Shown here: in pieces, positions 25,779 to 33,971 of the stretch
How the letters are laid out: each line of letters begins with the position of its first letter
How positions within the stretch are numbered: position 1 is the first letter of the stretch
NCBI RefSeq assembly: GCF_910578895.1
Contig: NZ_CAJTSC010000008.1
Coordinates: 19,219-83,218 of the forward strand
From: an uncultured Bacteroides sp.
Lineage (GTDB): Bacteria; Bacteroidota; Bacteroidia; Bacteroidales; Bacteroidaceae
Reading direction: 5' to 3'
Length of the DNA: 64,000 bases
Made by a program: the position numbers and the translations under genes
The notes under the pieces: generated by a model
Seen by the model: only the letters and a program-made list of their open reading frames with translations
What the model was told of the DNA's origin: nothing
Database searches by the model: none

Positions 25779-26267
25779 CTATCGGCGGATATAATCGACA
25801 AAAGCATAAGGGCAGGGATGCTTCTCGTCTATCGGATGGGAATCCCTGCTTTTTTCCTGCCATATATCCAGGTCCACTTCCGGAAAGTAGGCATCAACTT
25901 GAGGAGCTTCGGCATCTATTTCCGTAAGGCAGAGCGCGTCTGCCAGAGGCAATGCTTGGCGATAGACACTGGCTCCGCCTATGATATAGACCTGTTCGTC
26001 CTCTGTACAGTTTTCCAACGCTTTCTCCAGAGAGGGAAAAACTTCCGCTCCCGGACATCGGGTGTCACGTTGGGTAGACAAGACAATGTTGCGCCGGTTC
26101 GGCAAAGCCCCTTTGGGGAGCGATTCGAATGTCTTTCGTCCCATGACGATGGTATTTCCGGTGGTAAGCATTTTGAAGCGCTTCAGGTCGTTGGGAAGCC
26201 AAAACAATAATTTGTTCTCATAACCGATGCCCATGTGGCGGTCTACTGCGGCGATAATGCTAATCAT
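25779..26267 (-). CDS. folA: Dihydrofolate reductase
   Basis: 162 residues. Reduces dihydrofolate to tetrahydrofolate with NADPH. Motifs: SIIAAVDRHMGIGYENKLLFWLPNDLKRFKMLT (substrate site; the catalytic acid is the Asp of PNDLKRF), GRKTFESLP (NADPH), NIVLST and YIIGGASVYRQALPLAD. The usual Trp of the 'PW' is seen in FWLPND order. Follows thyA by 51 bp on the same strand, the standard pairing, since thymidylate synthase generates its substrate. Confidence 0.96.
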   Translation of the reverse strand: MISIIAAVDRHMGIGYENKLLFWLPNDLKRFKMLTTGNTIVMGRKTFESLPKGALPNRRNIVLSTQRDTRCPGAEVFPSLEKALENCTEDEQVYIIGGASVYRQALPLADALCLTEIDAEAPQVDAYFPEVDLDIWQEKSRDSHPIDEKHPCPYAFVDYIRR

Positions 26268-26318
26268 ATCTGTTCTATATCCGGGTTCTGTTGATGTTCG
26301 TTGACAAAAAGAAACTCT

Positions 26319-27113
26319 TTATACCGAAACTTTTCCGGCAATATGCGGATGCGGGTCATAACCGGTCAATTCGAAGTCCTCATACTTGAAGTCGAAAATG
26401 CTTTTTACATCCGGATTTATCTTCATCTGCGGCAATGCCCGCGGTTCGCGGCCCAGTTGGAGCTTCACTTGCTCCAGATGGTTCAGATAGATATGCGCAT
26501 CCCCCAGCGTGTGTACAAAATCTCCCGCTTTCAGCCCCGTAACCTGTGCCGCCATTTGCAGAAGCAGTGCGTACGATGCGATGTTGAAAGGCACTCCCAG
26601 GAAGATATCCGCACTTCGCTGATAAAGTTGCAGGCTGAGCAGTCCGTCGGCGACATAGAACTGAAAGAAAGCGTGGCAGGGAGGCAGGTTCATGCTCTCC
26701 AAATCACCCACGTTCCAGGCGCTGACTATGATACGGCGCGAATCGGGGTTATGCTTGATGGTCTCTATCGCTTCACTTATCTGGTCGATGCTTCCGCCTT
26801 TGTAATCCGGCCACGAGCGCCATTGGTAGCCGTAGATATGTCCAAGGTCTCCATGTTCATCGGCCCATTCGTTCCAAATGCGTACTCCGTTTTCTTGCAG
26901 GTACTTTACATTCGTATCGCCTTTCAGGAACCATAGCAGTTCGTGGATAATGGATTTTAAATGAAGTTTCTTGGTTGTCAGGCAGGGGAAACCCTCGTCC
27001 ATATTGAAACGCATCTGATGTCCGAACAGGCTGATGGTTCCGGTTCCGGTGCGGTCACTTTTTTCTATGCCTTCAGTCAACACACGGTTGAGCAAGTCTA
27101 AATATTGTTTCAT
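26319..27113 (-). CDS. thyA: Thymidylate synthase
   Basis: 264 residues, exactly the E. coli length. Converts dUMP to dTMP using methylene-tetrahydrofolate. Visible: RTGTGTISLFGHQMRFNM, the catalytic Cys in PPCHAFFQFYV (about 146), QLYQRSADIFLGVPFNIASYALL (dUMP phosphate Arg and Asn) and DAHIYLNHLEQV. Upstream of folA, own promoter TACCTTTG at 27153-27160. Confidence 0.97.
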   Translation of the reverse strand: MKQYLDLLNRVLTEGIEKSDRTGTGTISLFGHQMRFNMDEGFPCLTTKKLHLKSIIHELLWFLKGDTNVKYLQENGVRIWNEWADEHGDLGHIYGYQWRSWPDYKGGSIDQISEAIETIKHNPDSRRIIVSAWNVGDLESMNLPPCHAFFQFYVADGLLSLQLYQRSADIFLGVPFNIASYALLLQMAAQVTGLKAGDFVHTLGDAHIYLNHLEQVKLQLGREPRALPQMKINPDVKSIFDFKYEDFELTGYDPHPHIAGKVSV

Positions 27114-27152
27114 GTATTACTTGTTAAAAGCTTTGCCAATTAAAAGCCTTGC

Positions 27153-27160
27153 CAAAGGTA
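27153..27160 (-). promoter_or_regulatory. -7 promoter element of thyA-folA
   Basis: Minus strand TACCTTTG, 39 bp upstream of the thyA ATG. Confidence 0.6.
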
Positions 27161-27269
27161 GGCAAAGTTTTCAGAATATTAAGAGCCTGTTTTCAATATT
27201 CCTCTGAAAATGCAAAGCAAAATTTAAACAGGTTCCGTTGATTAAAATGAAAAAACGGCGTGAACAGCC

Positions 27270-28499
27270 CTACAGGAAGGGAGTCAGCAAGTTTCCAACC
27301 CAACCGACAAACTTCTTCCAGCCGGAACGTTGCTTCCATATTTCGGGAGTGAGCAAGGTGCTGTTCTGCTTGTCCCTCTCGAACATGCCGTTCAGTTGGT
27401 TCGTTGTCGACGGATCGAAGATGAACGCATTGGTTTCATAATCGTAGCGCAGGCTTCGGCTGTTGAGATTTGCCGTGCCTACCGTACAGAAGGTACTGTC
27501 CACCATCATTACTTTTGAATGGTGGAATCCGCCTTTGAACAAGTATATTTTGGCTCCCCGTTTCATCAGTTTGTGCACGATGTGGAATGAGGCTTCGGGA
27601 GTAAAAGGGATATCCGACACTTCCGGTATCATTATCTCCACTTTCGTCCCCTTCTTCAATGCTTTCTTGATGGCTTTGCGAATGGATTTCGTCGGTACGA
27701 AATAGGGATTTACTATCTGGATGTTTTTTTGGGCGGCTTCTATTGAAGCGGCGTAGGCATGGCTGATGGAGCGGGGCGTTTCCTTCGGGGTACGGTCCAC
27801 TATGGCAATCTCTTCGCTCACGCTGTCCGGATATTGGGGCAGTTTGGGGAAGTATGCCGGTCCGCCTATGTGTTGTCCCGTTTCCCGGTTCCACATTGTC
27901 AGGAAGATGCCTTGCAGATAGCGCACTGCGTCTCCCTCTATGCGCATGTGTATGTCGTGCCATTTGCCGATTTTGGGCAGCCCGTTGATGTAATAGTCGG
28001 CAATGTTCATGCCGCCCGTATAGCCGGTTTTCCCGTCGATGACAACGATTTTGCGGTGGTCGCGGTGCATGGCGTGGTTGATATAAGGAAAGGTGAACGG
28101 GTCGAATTTCACTATTTCGATGCCGCGCTCCTTTATCGCTTGCAAGTGGCGTTTCTTTAACGGTTGGTTATTGGACCAGTTGCCGAACGCATCGAACATG
28201 GCACGCACTTCCACGCCCTCTTTTGCTTTTTCCGCCAGCAAGTCGAAAAGGGTATTGGCGATGGAGTCGTTGCGGAAGTTGAAATATTCCAGATGGATGT
28301 GGTGCCGGGCATGCCGGATAGCCTCGAACAGATTGATAAACTTCTCGCGGCCGGTCATCAGCAGCTCGATTTTATTGTTGTAGGTCAGCGGTATTCCCAT
28401 CTCCTGCATGTAACTCATTACAAGCGAGTCGCTGCCGCTTTGCGCCCGGACGCTTCCAATAAAAGATGTAAATAGTATGATGAATAAAATCCGTCTCAA
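27270..28499 (-). CDS. Phospholipase D family protein, cardiolipin synthase-like, with signal peptide
   Basis: 409 residues with two PLD repeats, each with an HKD-type motif: HRDHRKIVVIDGKTGYTGG (about 142-160; H-x-K-x4-D) and HHSKVMMVDSTFCTVGTANLNSRSL (about 325-349). This resembles bacterial cardiolipin synthases, which join two phosphatidylglycerols. Instead of the two N-terminal transmembrane helices of the standard enzyme it starts with a cleavable-looking signal peptide (RRILFIILFTSFIGSVRAQSG), which would place the catalytic domain in the periplasm. Cardiolipin synthase is the best guess; a secreted PLD-type phosphodiesterase is the alternative. The last 20 residues form an aromatic tail (RSGWKKFVGWVGNLLTPFL). 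Confidence 0.85.
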   Translation of the reverse strand: MRRILFIILFTSFIGSVRAQSGSDSLVMSYMQEMGIPLTYNNKIELLMTGREKFINLFEAIRHARHHIHLEYFNFRNDSIANTLFDLLAEKAKEGVEVRAMFDAFGNWSNNQPLKKRHLQAIKERGIEIVKFDPFTFPYINHAMHRDHRKIVVIDGKTGYTGGMNIADYYINGLPKIGKWHDIHMRIEGDAVRYLQGIFLTMWNRETGQHIGGPAYFPKLPQYPDSVSEEIAIVDRTPKETPRSISHAYAASIEAAQKNIQIVNPYFVPTKSIRKAIKKALKKGTKVEIMIPEVSDIPFTPEASFHIVHKLMKRGAKIYLFKGGFHHSKVMMVDSTFCTVGTANLNSRSLRYDYETNAFIFDPSTTNQLNGMFERDKQNSTLLTPEIWKQRSGWKKFVGWVGNLLTPFL

Positions 28500-28534
28500 A
28501 ACTTTGCGGGTTTATTAGGTTTTTATTTGGTCCG

Positions 28535-28542
28535 CAAATATA
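28535..28542 (-). promoter_or_regulatory. -7 promoter element of the PLD-like gene
   Basis: Minus strand TATATTTG, 35 bp upstream of the start codon. Confidence 0.5.
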
Positions 28543-28826
28543 CGATATATCATTGAGATATACTCATCGGTTTATAAAAAAATAGGGGATATTGCCCCTC
28601 CGGCTTCCTTTAAATGCACAAGCCATGTATCAGAATGACAATTTGTATTTTCCAACTCCGCAGAATCGCCTGTTTCCGTCCCGATGTGCTGTCGGTCGGG
28701 AAAAACGAAACGGAAAACGCTTATCTTGTACATACTCAATCCGATAGCGAAATTCTTACAAACCAACCGGCGCGGAAAAACGCCGGAAATGCCCTGCGCG
28801 GGTATCCCGTTTCACGGATGCAGGCG

Positions 28827-28936
28827 TCTGAGACGAGAAACATTAGTGTCTGTCACGAGAAACATTAATGTCTATTGCGAGAAACACTACTGTCTATCGC
28901 GACAGACATTAACATCTATCGACAGAAATGCCCGCA
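28827..28936 (+). repeat. Array of five degenerate 22-bp tandem repeats
   Basis: Units of exactly 22 bp start at 28827, 28849, 28871, 28893 and 28915. Unit core: TGTCACGAGAAACATTAATG with variants TATTGCGAG and TATCGCGAC. Each unit begins TCT(G/A). Not in multiples of three, so not coding. Confidence 0.8.
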
Positions 28937-29205
28937 TCCGACAACGGAAAAGCCTGAAATCTGCATAAACAGCGCATTTTTATCGGAAGAAGTGGCATAT
29001 CTATCCGCACTTTATACAAGCCGCCGTTATTCCGGCAGAAAGAGGGAAGAAGGGGAGTAAGCGAAAAGGCGCTTCCGCCGTCTTTTTGTCATGAAAAACG
29101 GCAAAAACGGAACAGGGAAAGTTACGGCAGAATGAATGCCTTATAAATGAAAGAACCGTAGGATATTGCACGCTTCTTTCGTTTCAAGATTGTCCGTCTG
29201 AGGGG

Positions 29206-29313
29206 GGATATAGATGCCTGGTGACAGATATGTAGATGCCTGGCGATGGATATGCAGAAGCCTGGTGACGGATATATCTATCCCTCGTGACAGAACTATA
29301 TGCCCCCGCGACG
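29206..29313 (-). repeat. Second array of 21-22-bp repeats, same family, opposite orientation
   Basis: Five units on the plus strand (starts 29206, 29227, 29249, 29271, 29293) with core GATGCCTGGTGACAGATAT. Read on the minus strand the units are TGTCACCAGGCATCTATAT, TGTCACGAGGGATAGATAT and so on, sharing TGTCAC(G/C)AG and the 22-bp period with the array at 28827-28936. Confidence 0.8.
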
Positions 29314-29319
29314 AAGAGG

Positions 29320-29409
29320 GTGTGTCGAAACTCTTTTATTAACCAAATTACTCCTGTCACAGATATCTATGGCAGGGGTAATTTGTGTATTTGAGGTGTT
29401 TCGGCACAC
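29320..29409. repeat. 90-bp nested inverted-repeat element
   Basis: Outer arms GTGTGTCGAAAC (29320-29331) and GTTTCGGCACAC (29398-29409) match at 11 of 12. Inner arms CAAATTACTCCTGTCA (29344-29359) and TGGCAGGGGTAATTTG (29370-29385) pair over 16 bp with two G-U. It lies 60 bp beyond the 3' end of the ECF operon and may also terminate it, though there is no T-run. Confidence 0.7.
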
Positions 29410-29469
29410 TCTCCCGTCAAGGCAGTGAAAATGCCGGAGAAAGTATCGCACGGGACGTGCAGGCAAGCG

Positions 29470-29802
29470 TTAAGCCAACGAACATATCTTGCGATAGAGC
29501 AGGAAGAGCAATACGATGCCTGCCGTCAGCAAGGATTTGGGGTCGAGTTCCGCCACTCCGCTTTGGGCGGCAGCGGTAAACGTTTCACGAAGCGTGCCCA
29601 GCACCAGCTGCAATCCGTTGAAGACAACGAACAGCACCAGCGCCAATGTGAAGCAAAACGCAACCCATATTTGTGAAATCCATAGGGTGCGGTCGGGCAG
29701 GTGGCGCATCACGCGGCGGGTGAAGCCGTTGTCAGGTATTTCCTGCCGGTGTCCGGCAAAGAAATCGACCAAGAGTTTATCATCGTTTTCCATCATAACC
29801 AT
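29470..29802 (-). CDS. Small membrane protein after the ECF sigma gene (anti-sigma-like position)
   Basis: About 110 residues: a soluble N-terminal part (MENDDKLLVDFFAGHRQEIPDNGFTRRVMRHLPDR, about 4-39) and two transmembrane segments (about 42-65 and 88-105). Resembles the DUF5056-type proteins of Bacteroides. The N-terminal motif DNGFTRRVMRHLP is the kind seen in short anti-sigma factors, and the gene overlaps the sigma gene by 23 bp, so it is the best candidate for its regulator (inference). Start may be 29802, 29796 or 29793. Confidence 0.75.
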   Translation of the reverse strand: MVMMENDDKLLVDFFAGHRQEIPDNGFTRRVMRHLPDRTLWISQIWVAFCFTLALVLFVVFNGLQLVLGTLRETFTAAAQSGVAELDPKSLLTAGIVLLFLLYRKICSLA

Positions 29803-30328
29803 TTTGTTTTAAGTAGGTAGCCATTTTTTCTTTAGCCCGCGACAAGTGGCTTTTTACAGTCCCTGTGGGGCAACCGGTGATGCCTGCAATCTTCTCTATG
29901 CTCTGGTCTTCCATGTAGAAGAGCGTGATGCAGGTTCGTTCCGGCTCTTTCAGCATGCCCAGCGCACGGTAAATGTCCATGTGCCGCCCGATGTCGTTTT
30001 GCTGTGTGCTGCATTGGGCGTCCACTTGGCACGCTTCCAGGCTGTCCGTCTCTTTGCGGCTACGAAGGTAATCATAAAATACATTATAAGCAATGCGATA
30101 GAGCCAAGTGGAGAAGCTGGACAGGTTTTTGAAAGATGCCAGGCTGGTGTATGCTTTAATGAAAGTATCTTGTGCCAGGTCGTCGCTCAATTCGTTGTCG
30201 CCGCAGGTCAGGTGCAGAAAAAAGCGCCGTATGGGCGACTGGTATTTTCTTACCAGTTGGTCGAAGGCCCCGGTGTTGCGAAACACCACGACCTGTGCGA
30301 CCAACGATATGTCATTGAGCCGGCTCAT
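29780..30328 (-). CDS. RNA polymerase ECF sigma factor
   Basis: 182 residues with sigma region 2 (about 20-90: FDQLVRKYQSPIRRFFLHLTCGDNELSDDLAQDTFIKAYTSLASFKNLSSFSTWLYRIAYNVFYDYLRSRK) and region 4 (about 120-172: RALGMLKEPERTCITLFYMEDQSIEKIAGITGCPTGTVKSHLSRAKEKM). No region 3, so an ECF type. Its ATG overlaps the stop of the upstream membrane-protein gene (ATGA) and its own end overlaps the downstream small membrane protein, a tight three-gene unit. Target promoters are unknown. Confidence 0.94.
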   Translation of the reverse strand: MSRLNDISLVAQVVVFRNTGAFDQLVRKYQSPIRRFFLHLTCGDNELSDDLAQDTFIKAYTSLASFKNLSSFSTWLYRIAYNVFYDYLRSRKETDSLEACQVDAQCSTQQNDIGRHMDIYRALGMLKEPERTCITLFYMEDQSIEKIAGITGCPTGTVKSHLSRAKEKMATYLKQNGYDGKR

Positions 30329-31044
30329 TTTTCTTCATCCTTCTGCTTGCGGTCGGCGATTTCTATGCTGCCTATCTTCACGCTCCGTTTCCTGTTTTCC
30401 TTGTCATTCTCTATGCGGATGAAAGGGTTTCCGTCCTTGCTTTGCTGCATGTAGTAGATGATAATCTGTCCGAATCCGGTGAACATGATAAGCAGTCCGA
30501 TGCAGCCGACGCCGAAATGCCCGGTTATTGCCCACAAGAAGATGAACAACCCGATGCCGGTAAATACGTTTTTGACTCCTTTGCTGCGGGTATCCGTCAG
30601 GTCGGTTTCTTTAAACAGGTTTTCCGGCAGCGGCTGTCCGCTTGCCAATGCCTGTTCCATCAGGCGGTATTTGGCTTTCCGGTTCTTATAGCGGAAGAAG
30701 AACACGATGAATATGACCACCAGCGGCAGGCCGAAGACGGAAACGATGGCTGTAACGGCAATAAGCATTTCGCGGGTGTAATGCCCTGTGTTCCAGTTGA
30801 AATCATAGGCATTGCTGTGATACTCGCCGTCATTGCCGCTTTCAGCGTCGTGGATTGTTCCTCTTTCGTAAGTAGTGACGCTGAGTGTGTCCGTAGCGGC
30901 TTTTCCGTCAATCGTGGTGTCTCTCAGTTCTATAACCCTTTTGACGTTTCCCAGGCTGTCGTTTTCCGTAACGGTTCTGTTCTTTCCCTGTGCCAATGCG
31001 CATAGCATAATGGCGGCTGTCAATGCAAAGATAATGCATTTCAT
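30325..31044 (-). CDS. Membrane protein upstream of the ECF sigma gene
   Basis: About 239 residues from MKCIIFALTAAIMLCALAQGKN (signal peptide). A periplasmic segment (about 20-90) is followed by a transmembrane helix (about 92-117, MLIAVTAIVSVFGLPLVVIFIVFFF), a cytoplasmic linker RYKNRKAKYRLMEQALASGQPLPENLF, and two further helices (about 158-200). Resembles DUF6249-type Bacteroides proteins. Linked by a 4-bp overlap to the sigma factor, it is probably part of the same envelope-signalling unit. Frame continues to 31155, but no signal-like start lies there. Confidence 0.78.
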   Translation of the reverse strand: MKCIIFALTAAIMLCALAQGKNRTVTENDSLGNVKRVIELRDTTIDGKAATDTLSVTTYERGTIHDAESGNDGEYHSNAYDFNWNTGHYTREMLIAVTAIVSVFGLPLVVIFIVFFFRYKNRKAKYRLMEQALASGQPLPENLFKETDLTDTRSKGVKNVFTGIGLFIFLWAITGHFGVGCIGLLIMFTGFGQIIIYYMQQSKDGNPFIRIENDKENRKRSVKIGSIEIADRKQKDEEK

Positions 31045-31166
31045 AATAGTGCTATTTTTGTTTTTATTAGTTTCTTTGTGTGTTAGACGTAACCGGTTGT
31101 CCGGAAAGTTGCAAAGAGACGATATTTTTTTTAGAATAGCTACTGTCCGCCGCAAAATATTTGCAT

Positions 31167-31174
31167 TATCTTTG
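31167..31174 (+). promoter_or_regulatory. -7 promoter element of the rRNA methyltransferase gene
   Basis: TATCTTTG 22 bp upstream of ATG 31197; it lies inside the longer in-frame extension from 31161, which supports the shorter protein. Confidence 0.6.
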
Positions 31175-31196
31175 CCGGCATAAAACAGTACGACGC

Positions 31197-32675
31197 ATGG
31201 AATTACCCGCTTCTTTCATTGACCACACCCGCGCCCTTTTGGGAGAAGGGGATTATGGGAAATTGCTGACCTCTTTGAACTCGGAGCAGCCTGTCAGCAT
31301 CCGGCTGAACCCGATGAAACCTTTCGCTTTCCGCTTCGGGGAGCGTGCGGTTCCGTGGTGCGGTTCCGGTTTTTACCTGCAAGGCCGCCCTACATTTACG
31401 TTCGATCCGCTGTTCCATGCAGGTTGTTATTACGTGCAGGAAGCCTCGTCCATGTTTGTGGAGCAGGCCTTGAGGCGATATGTGGGCAAGGAGCCGGTAG
31501 TGATGCTCGACCTTTGTGCCGCTCCGGGCGGAAAGTCGACGCATCTGCGGAGCCTTCTTCCCGAGGACAGTTTGCTGGTGGCTAATGAAGTCATCCGCAA
31601 CCGCTCCCAGATACTTGCCGAGAACCTGACGAAGTGGGGGCATCCCGATGTGGTGGTTTCCAATAGCGACCCGTCGGACTTTGCACGGCTGGAAGAGTTC
31701 TTCGATGTGATATTGACGGATGTGCCCTGCTCTGGCGAGGGCATGTTCCGTAAAGACCCTGTTGCCGTAAGCGAGTGGAGCCCGGAGAATGTGGAAATCT
31801 GTTGGCAACGGCAGCGCAGAATCATTTCGGACATCTGGCCTTGCCTGAAACCGGGCGGCATACTGATATACAGCACCTGTACGTATAATACGAAGGAAAA
31901 TGAGGAGAACATCCGTTGGATAAGGGATGAATACGGTGCTGCGGTCCTTCCGCTTGATGTTGCGGAAGACTGGCACATAACGGGCAACTTGTTGCCGGGA
32001 GAGTGCTTTCCCGTCTACCGTTTCCTGCCCTATAAGACCAGGGGAGAGGGGTTCTTCCTGGCTGTTCTTCAAAAGCCGGGGATGAGTGTCCGCGGCTCCG
32101 GAGACAGACCGCTCTTTCTTCAGGGCAAAGCTTCCGCCTTCCCCGTGTTCGGCGGAGAAAACTCCGGTGGAAAGGGAAAGAAAGCTCGGGGGAAAGGAGG
32201 GCAACCCTCGGGGCTTGCCAAAGAGCAGCTTGCGGCATTGCGGCAATGGGTGTCGGATGCGGACAAGTATGAGTTTATTCAGAAAGATGGCAGCGTCAGC
32301 GTTTTTCCAAAGTGTTATCTGGCCGAACTGTCGGCATTGCAACCGTCATTGCGCATTGTGCAGGCAGGGGTGGAGATTGCCGGGCAGAAGGGCAAGGACT
32401 GGGTGCCCGGCCACGCCCTGGCAGTGAGCCGGGTGCTGGCGCCGGAAGCCTTTCCACGCGTGGAAATATCTTACGAACAGGCGATTGCCTATTTACGGAA
32501 AGAGGCTGTCATCCTTTCGGATGCAGCCCCTCGTGGAGTCGTTCTGCTCACGTATAAGAATATTCCGCTCGGCTTTGTCAAGAATATCGGCAACCGTGCC
32601 AACAATCTTTATCCGCAGGAGTGGCGTATCCGCAGCGGCTATTTGCCGGAGACGGTGGTGATGGTTGGCGGCTGA
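31197..32675 (+). CDS. RsmF/NOL1-NOP2-sun type rRNA m5C methyltransferase
   Basis: About 492 residues. The SAM-dependent Rossmann core is clear: LDLCAAPGGKSTHLRSLL (motif I), ANEVIRNRSQILAENLTKWG, and the two catalytic cysteines in DVPCSGEGMFRKDP (motif IV) and IYSTCTYNTKENEENI (motif VI). A C-terminal RNA-binding extension (about 340-490) resembles that of RsmF (YebU), which methylates C1407 of 16S rRNA. Position specificity cannot be read. Between core and tail lies a basic Gly/Lys linker (GGENSGGKGKKARGKGG). Convergent with the TolC-like gene, 6 bp apart. Confidence 0.92.
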   Translation: MELPASFIDHTRALLGEGDYGKLLTSLNSEQPVSIRLNPMKPFAFRFGERAVPWCGSGFYLQGRPTFTFDPLFHAGCYYVQEASSMFVEQALRRYVGKEPVVMLDLCAAPGGKSTHLRSLLPEDSLLVANEVIRNRSQILAENLTKWGHPDVVVSNSDPSDFARLEEFFDVILTDVPCSGEGMFRKDPVAVSEWSPENVEICWQRQRRIISDIWPCLKPGGILIYSTCTYNTKENEENIRWIRDEYGAAVLPLDVAEDWHITGNLLPGECFPVYRFLPYKTRGEGFFLAVLQKPGMSVRGSGDRPLFLQGKASAFPVFGGENSGGKGKKARGKGGQPSGLAKEQLAALRQWVSDADKYEFIQKDGSVSVFPKCYLAELSALQPSLRIVQAGVEIAGQKGKDWVPGHALAVSRVLAPEAFPRVEISYEQAIAYLRKEAVILSDAAPRGVVLLTYKNIPLGFVKNIGNRANNLYPQEWRIRSGYLPETVVMVGG

Positions 32676-32681
32676 TTGCAA

Positions 32682-33911
32682 TCAAAGCTCGTTCTTATAA
32701 ATCCGCGCCATTGCTTTCTGGTACCGGTTCTCCAGTTGCAGAAGATTTGTTTGGCTTTGGTAGACCACCGAGACTTCCACAAAATACTCTATCATGCTGA
32801 TTTGTCCGCCCACAAGCGCCTGCTTCAGCAAGGTCAGGTCCTGTTGGTTCTGAAAAGCCTGTCTGTATTCCTGCATGGAGGCATCCAGGTTGCAGGCTTC
32901 TTCGTAGAGTTGCCACAACTCGGCGCTTGCTTTTACCCTTGCATCGTCTTTTTGGAAATCGACGTTCATGGCTTGCGCTTTGGCCATCTTCACTTTTCCC
33001 TTATTGGCAAATAGCGGGAATGAGAACCCTACGACCATCCCGTTCAACGGATGTCCCGACTCTGTATTGCGGCGATAGCCTAACTCCAGTTTGGGCAGCC
33101 AACCCTGCCTGCTTGCCGAAATGAGTTTGCGGGCAGCGGCGCTCTCATTGTCGAGCGACTGCAGGGAAGGGTCGGCGGCAAGCTGCTCGCTGCACACCCG
33201 GCTGAAATCGGCAGGTAACGGAACCGACGGATAGTCCGTCAGCCCCAGGGCTTTGGCGGTAGGCGTTGCCGGTCCTTCGGGAGAGGGGCGTCCGGCAGTC
33301 AGAGGTTGGTTGCCGTTAAGTACCAGTAACTCTTTAATCTTGTTGGTTAGTGCCGCACGGTTCATGCGCGCTTCGGTGCGTACGTTCAGCAGCTCCAGGT
33401 TGATTTTGTTTGTTTCCAGCACGCCGGCGTCTCCCGTTGCCAGCCTTTTGGTGTATAGGGCGCCCAGCTCCTCTGCATTCTTCAGCCGTGTGTCGAGCAA
33501 TGCTTGTTGTTGGTGCAGCATGATGATGTCCAGGCATACCTCTTTGGCTTGCAGCAATATCTGCCGCCGTGTGGCGGCTGCCTGTGCATCCAAAGCTCCG
33601 GTGCGGAGACGGTTCATTTTTCCCCTTGTCACGTACAGGGTGGGGAAATCGAAACTTTGTGAAACCACCATTTCCCCTACGGTTTCATCGCTGTTTTTAG
33701 AGTCCCAAAGGTGGGCGTACGAGAGTGTAGGGTCCGGCAGGTTGTTCTCTGCCTTGTTCTCTAATTTCTGTGAAGAGATAAGTTGGGCGTTTGCTTGCAA
33801 CTCCTTGTTGTTCGTCTCTATCAGGCGAAGCACGGAGCCGATACTTGATTCTTGTGCCTTCATCCCCATACAGGCGAGGAGAGCGGCGGTGCATATAAAT
33901 AGATGTTTCAT
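32682..33911 (-). CDS. TolC-family outer-membrane channel of metal efflux system
   Basis: 409 residues with signal peptide (KHLFICTAALLACMGMKAQ). Two halves of long heptad-like coiled-coil helices (about 45-200 and 235-400) and short beta strands, as in the outer-membrane efflux proteins CusC/TolC. Third gene of adaptor-pump-channel set: it follows the RND pump by 60 bp on the same strand. It would form the exit duct across the outer membrane. Shorter than E. coli CusC (about 457). Confidence 0.88.
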   Translation of the reverse strand: MKHLFICTAALLACMGMKAQESSIGSVLRLIETNNKELQANAQLISSQKLENKAENNLPDPTLSYAHLWDSKNSDETVGEMVVSQSFDFPTLYVTRGKMNRLRTGALDAQAAATRRQILLQAKEVCLDIIMLHQQQALLDTRLKNAEELGALYTKRLATGDAGVLETNKINLELLNVRTEARMNRAALTNKIKELLVLNGNQPLTAGRPSPEGPATPTAKALGLTDYPSVPLPADFSRVCSEQLAADPSLQSLDNESAAARKLISASRQGWLPKLELGYRRNTESGHPLNGMVVGFSFPLFANKGKVKMAKAQAMNVDFQKDDARVKASAELWQLYEEACNLDASMQEYRQAFQNQQDLTLLKQALVGGQISMIEYFVEVSVVYQSQTNLLQLENRYQKAMARIYKNEL

Positions 33912-33971
33912 ATATAGGCTGTTGTTAAGTTATTGGTTTACCGTCATGGCGGAGGATGTCCGCCCGGGTGG

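Larger units (their letters stand above)
28500..29469. other. Gene-free stretch of about 970 bp with repeats
   Basis: No convincing gene. Beside the promoter of the PLD-like gene it holds a 5-unit array of 22-bp repeats (28827-28936), an oppositely oriented 5-unit array (29206-29313), and a nested inverted repeat (29320-29409). The 270 bp between arrays shows nothing I recognise. The few short ORFs here run across repeat units of a length not divisible by three. Confidence 0.7.

Noticed and set aside
27187..27232. Terminator hairpin CCTGTTT...AAACAGG between thyA and the PLD-like gene
   Set aside because: The arms are only 7 bp with a loop over 30 nt and no T-run, so it is too weak to report as a terminator.
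28827..29313. CRISPR array
   Set aside because: The 22-bp units are directly adjacent with no spacers, the copies are degenerate, and no cas genes are in the window.
28849..29313. Invertible DNA switch between the two opposed repeat arrays
   Set aside because: Orientation would permit it, but the units are too diverged for homologous inversion, there is no nearby site-specific recombinase, and the spacer has no promoter-like element. Kept only as an alternative.
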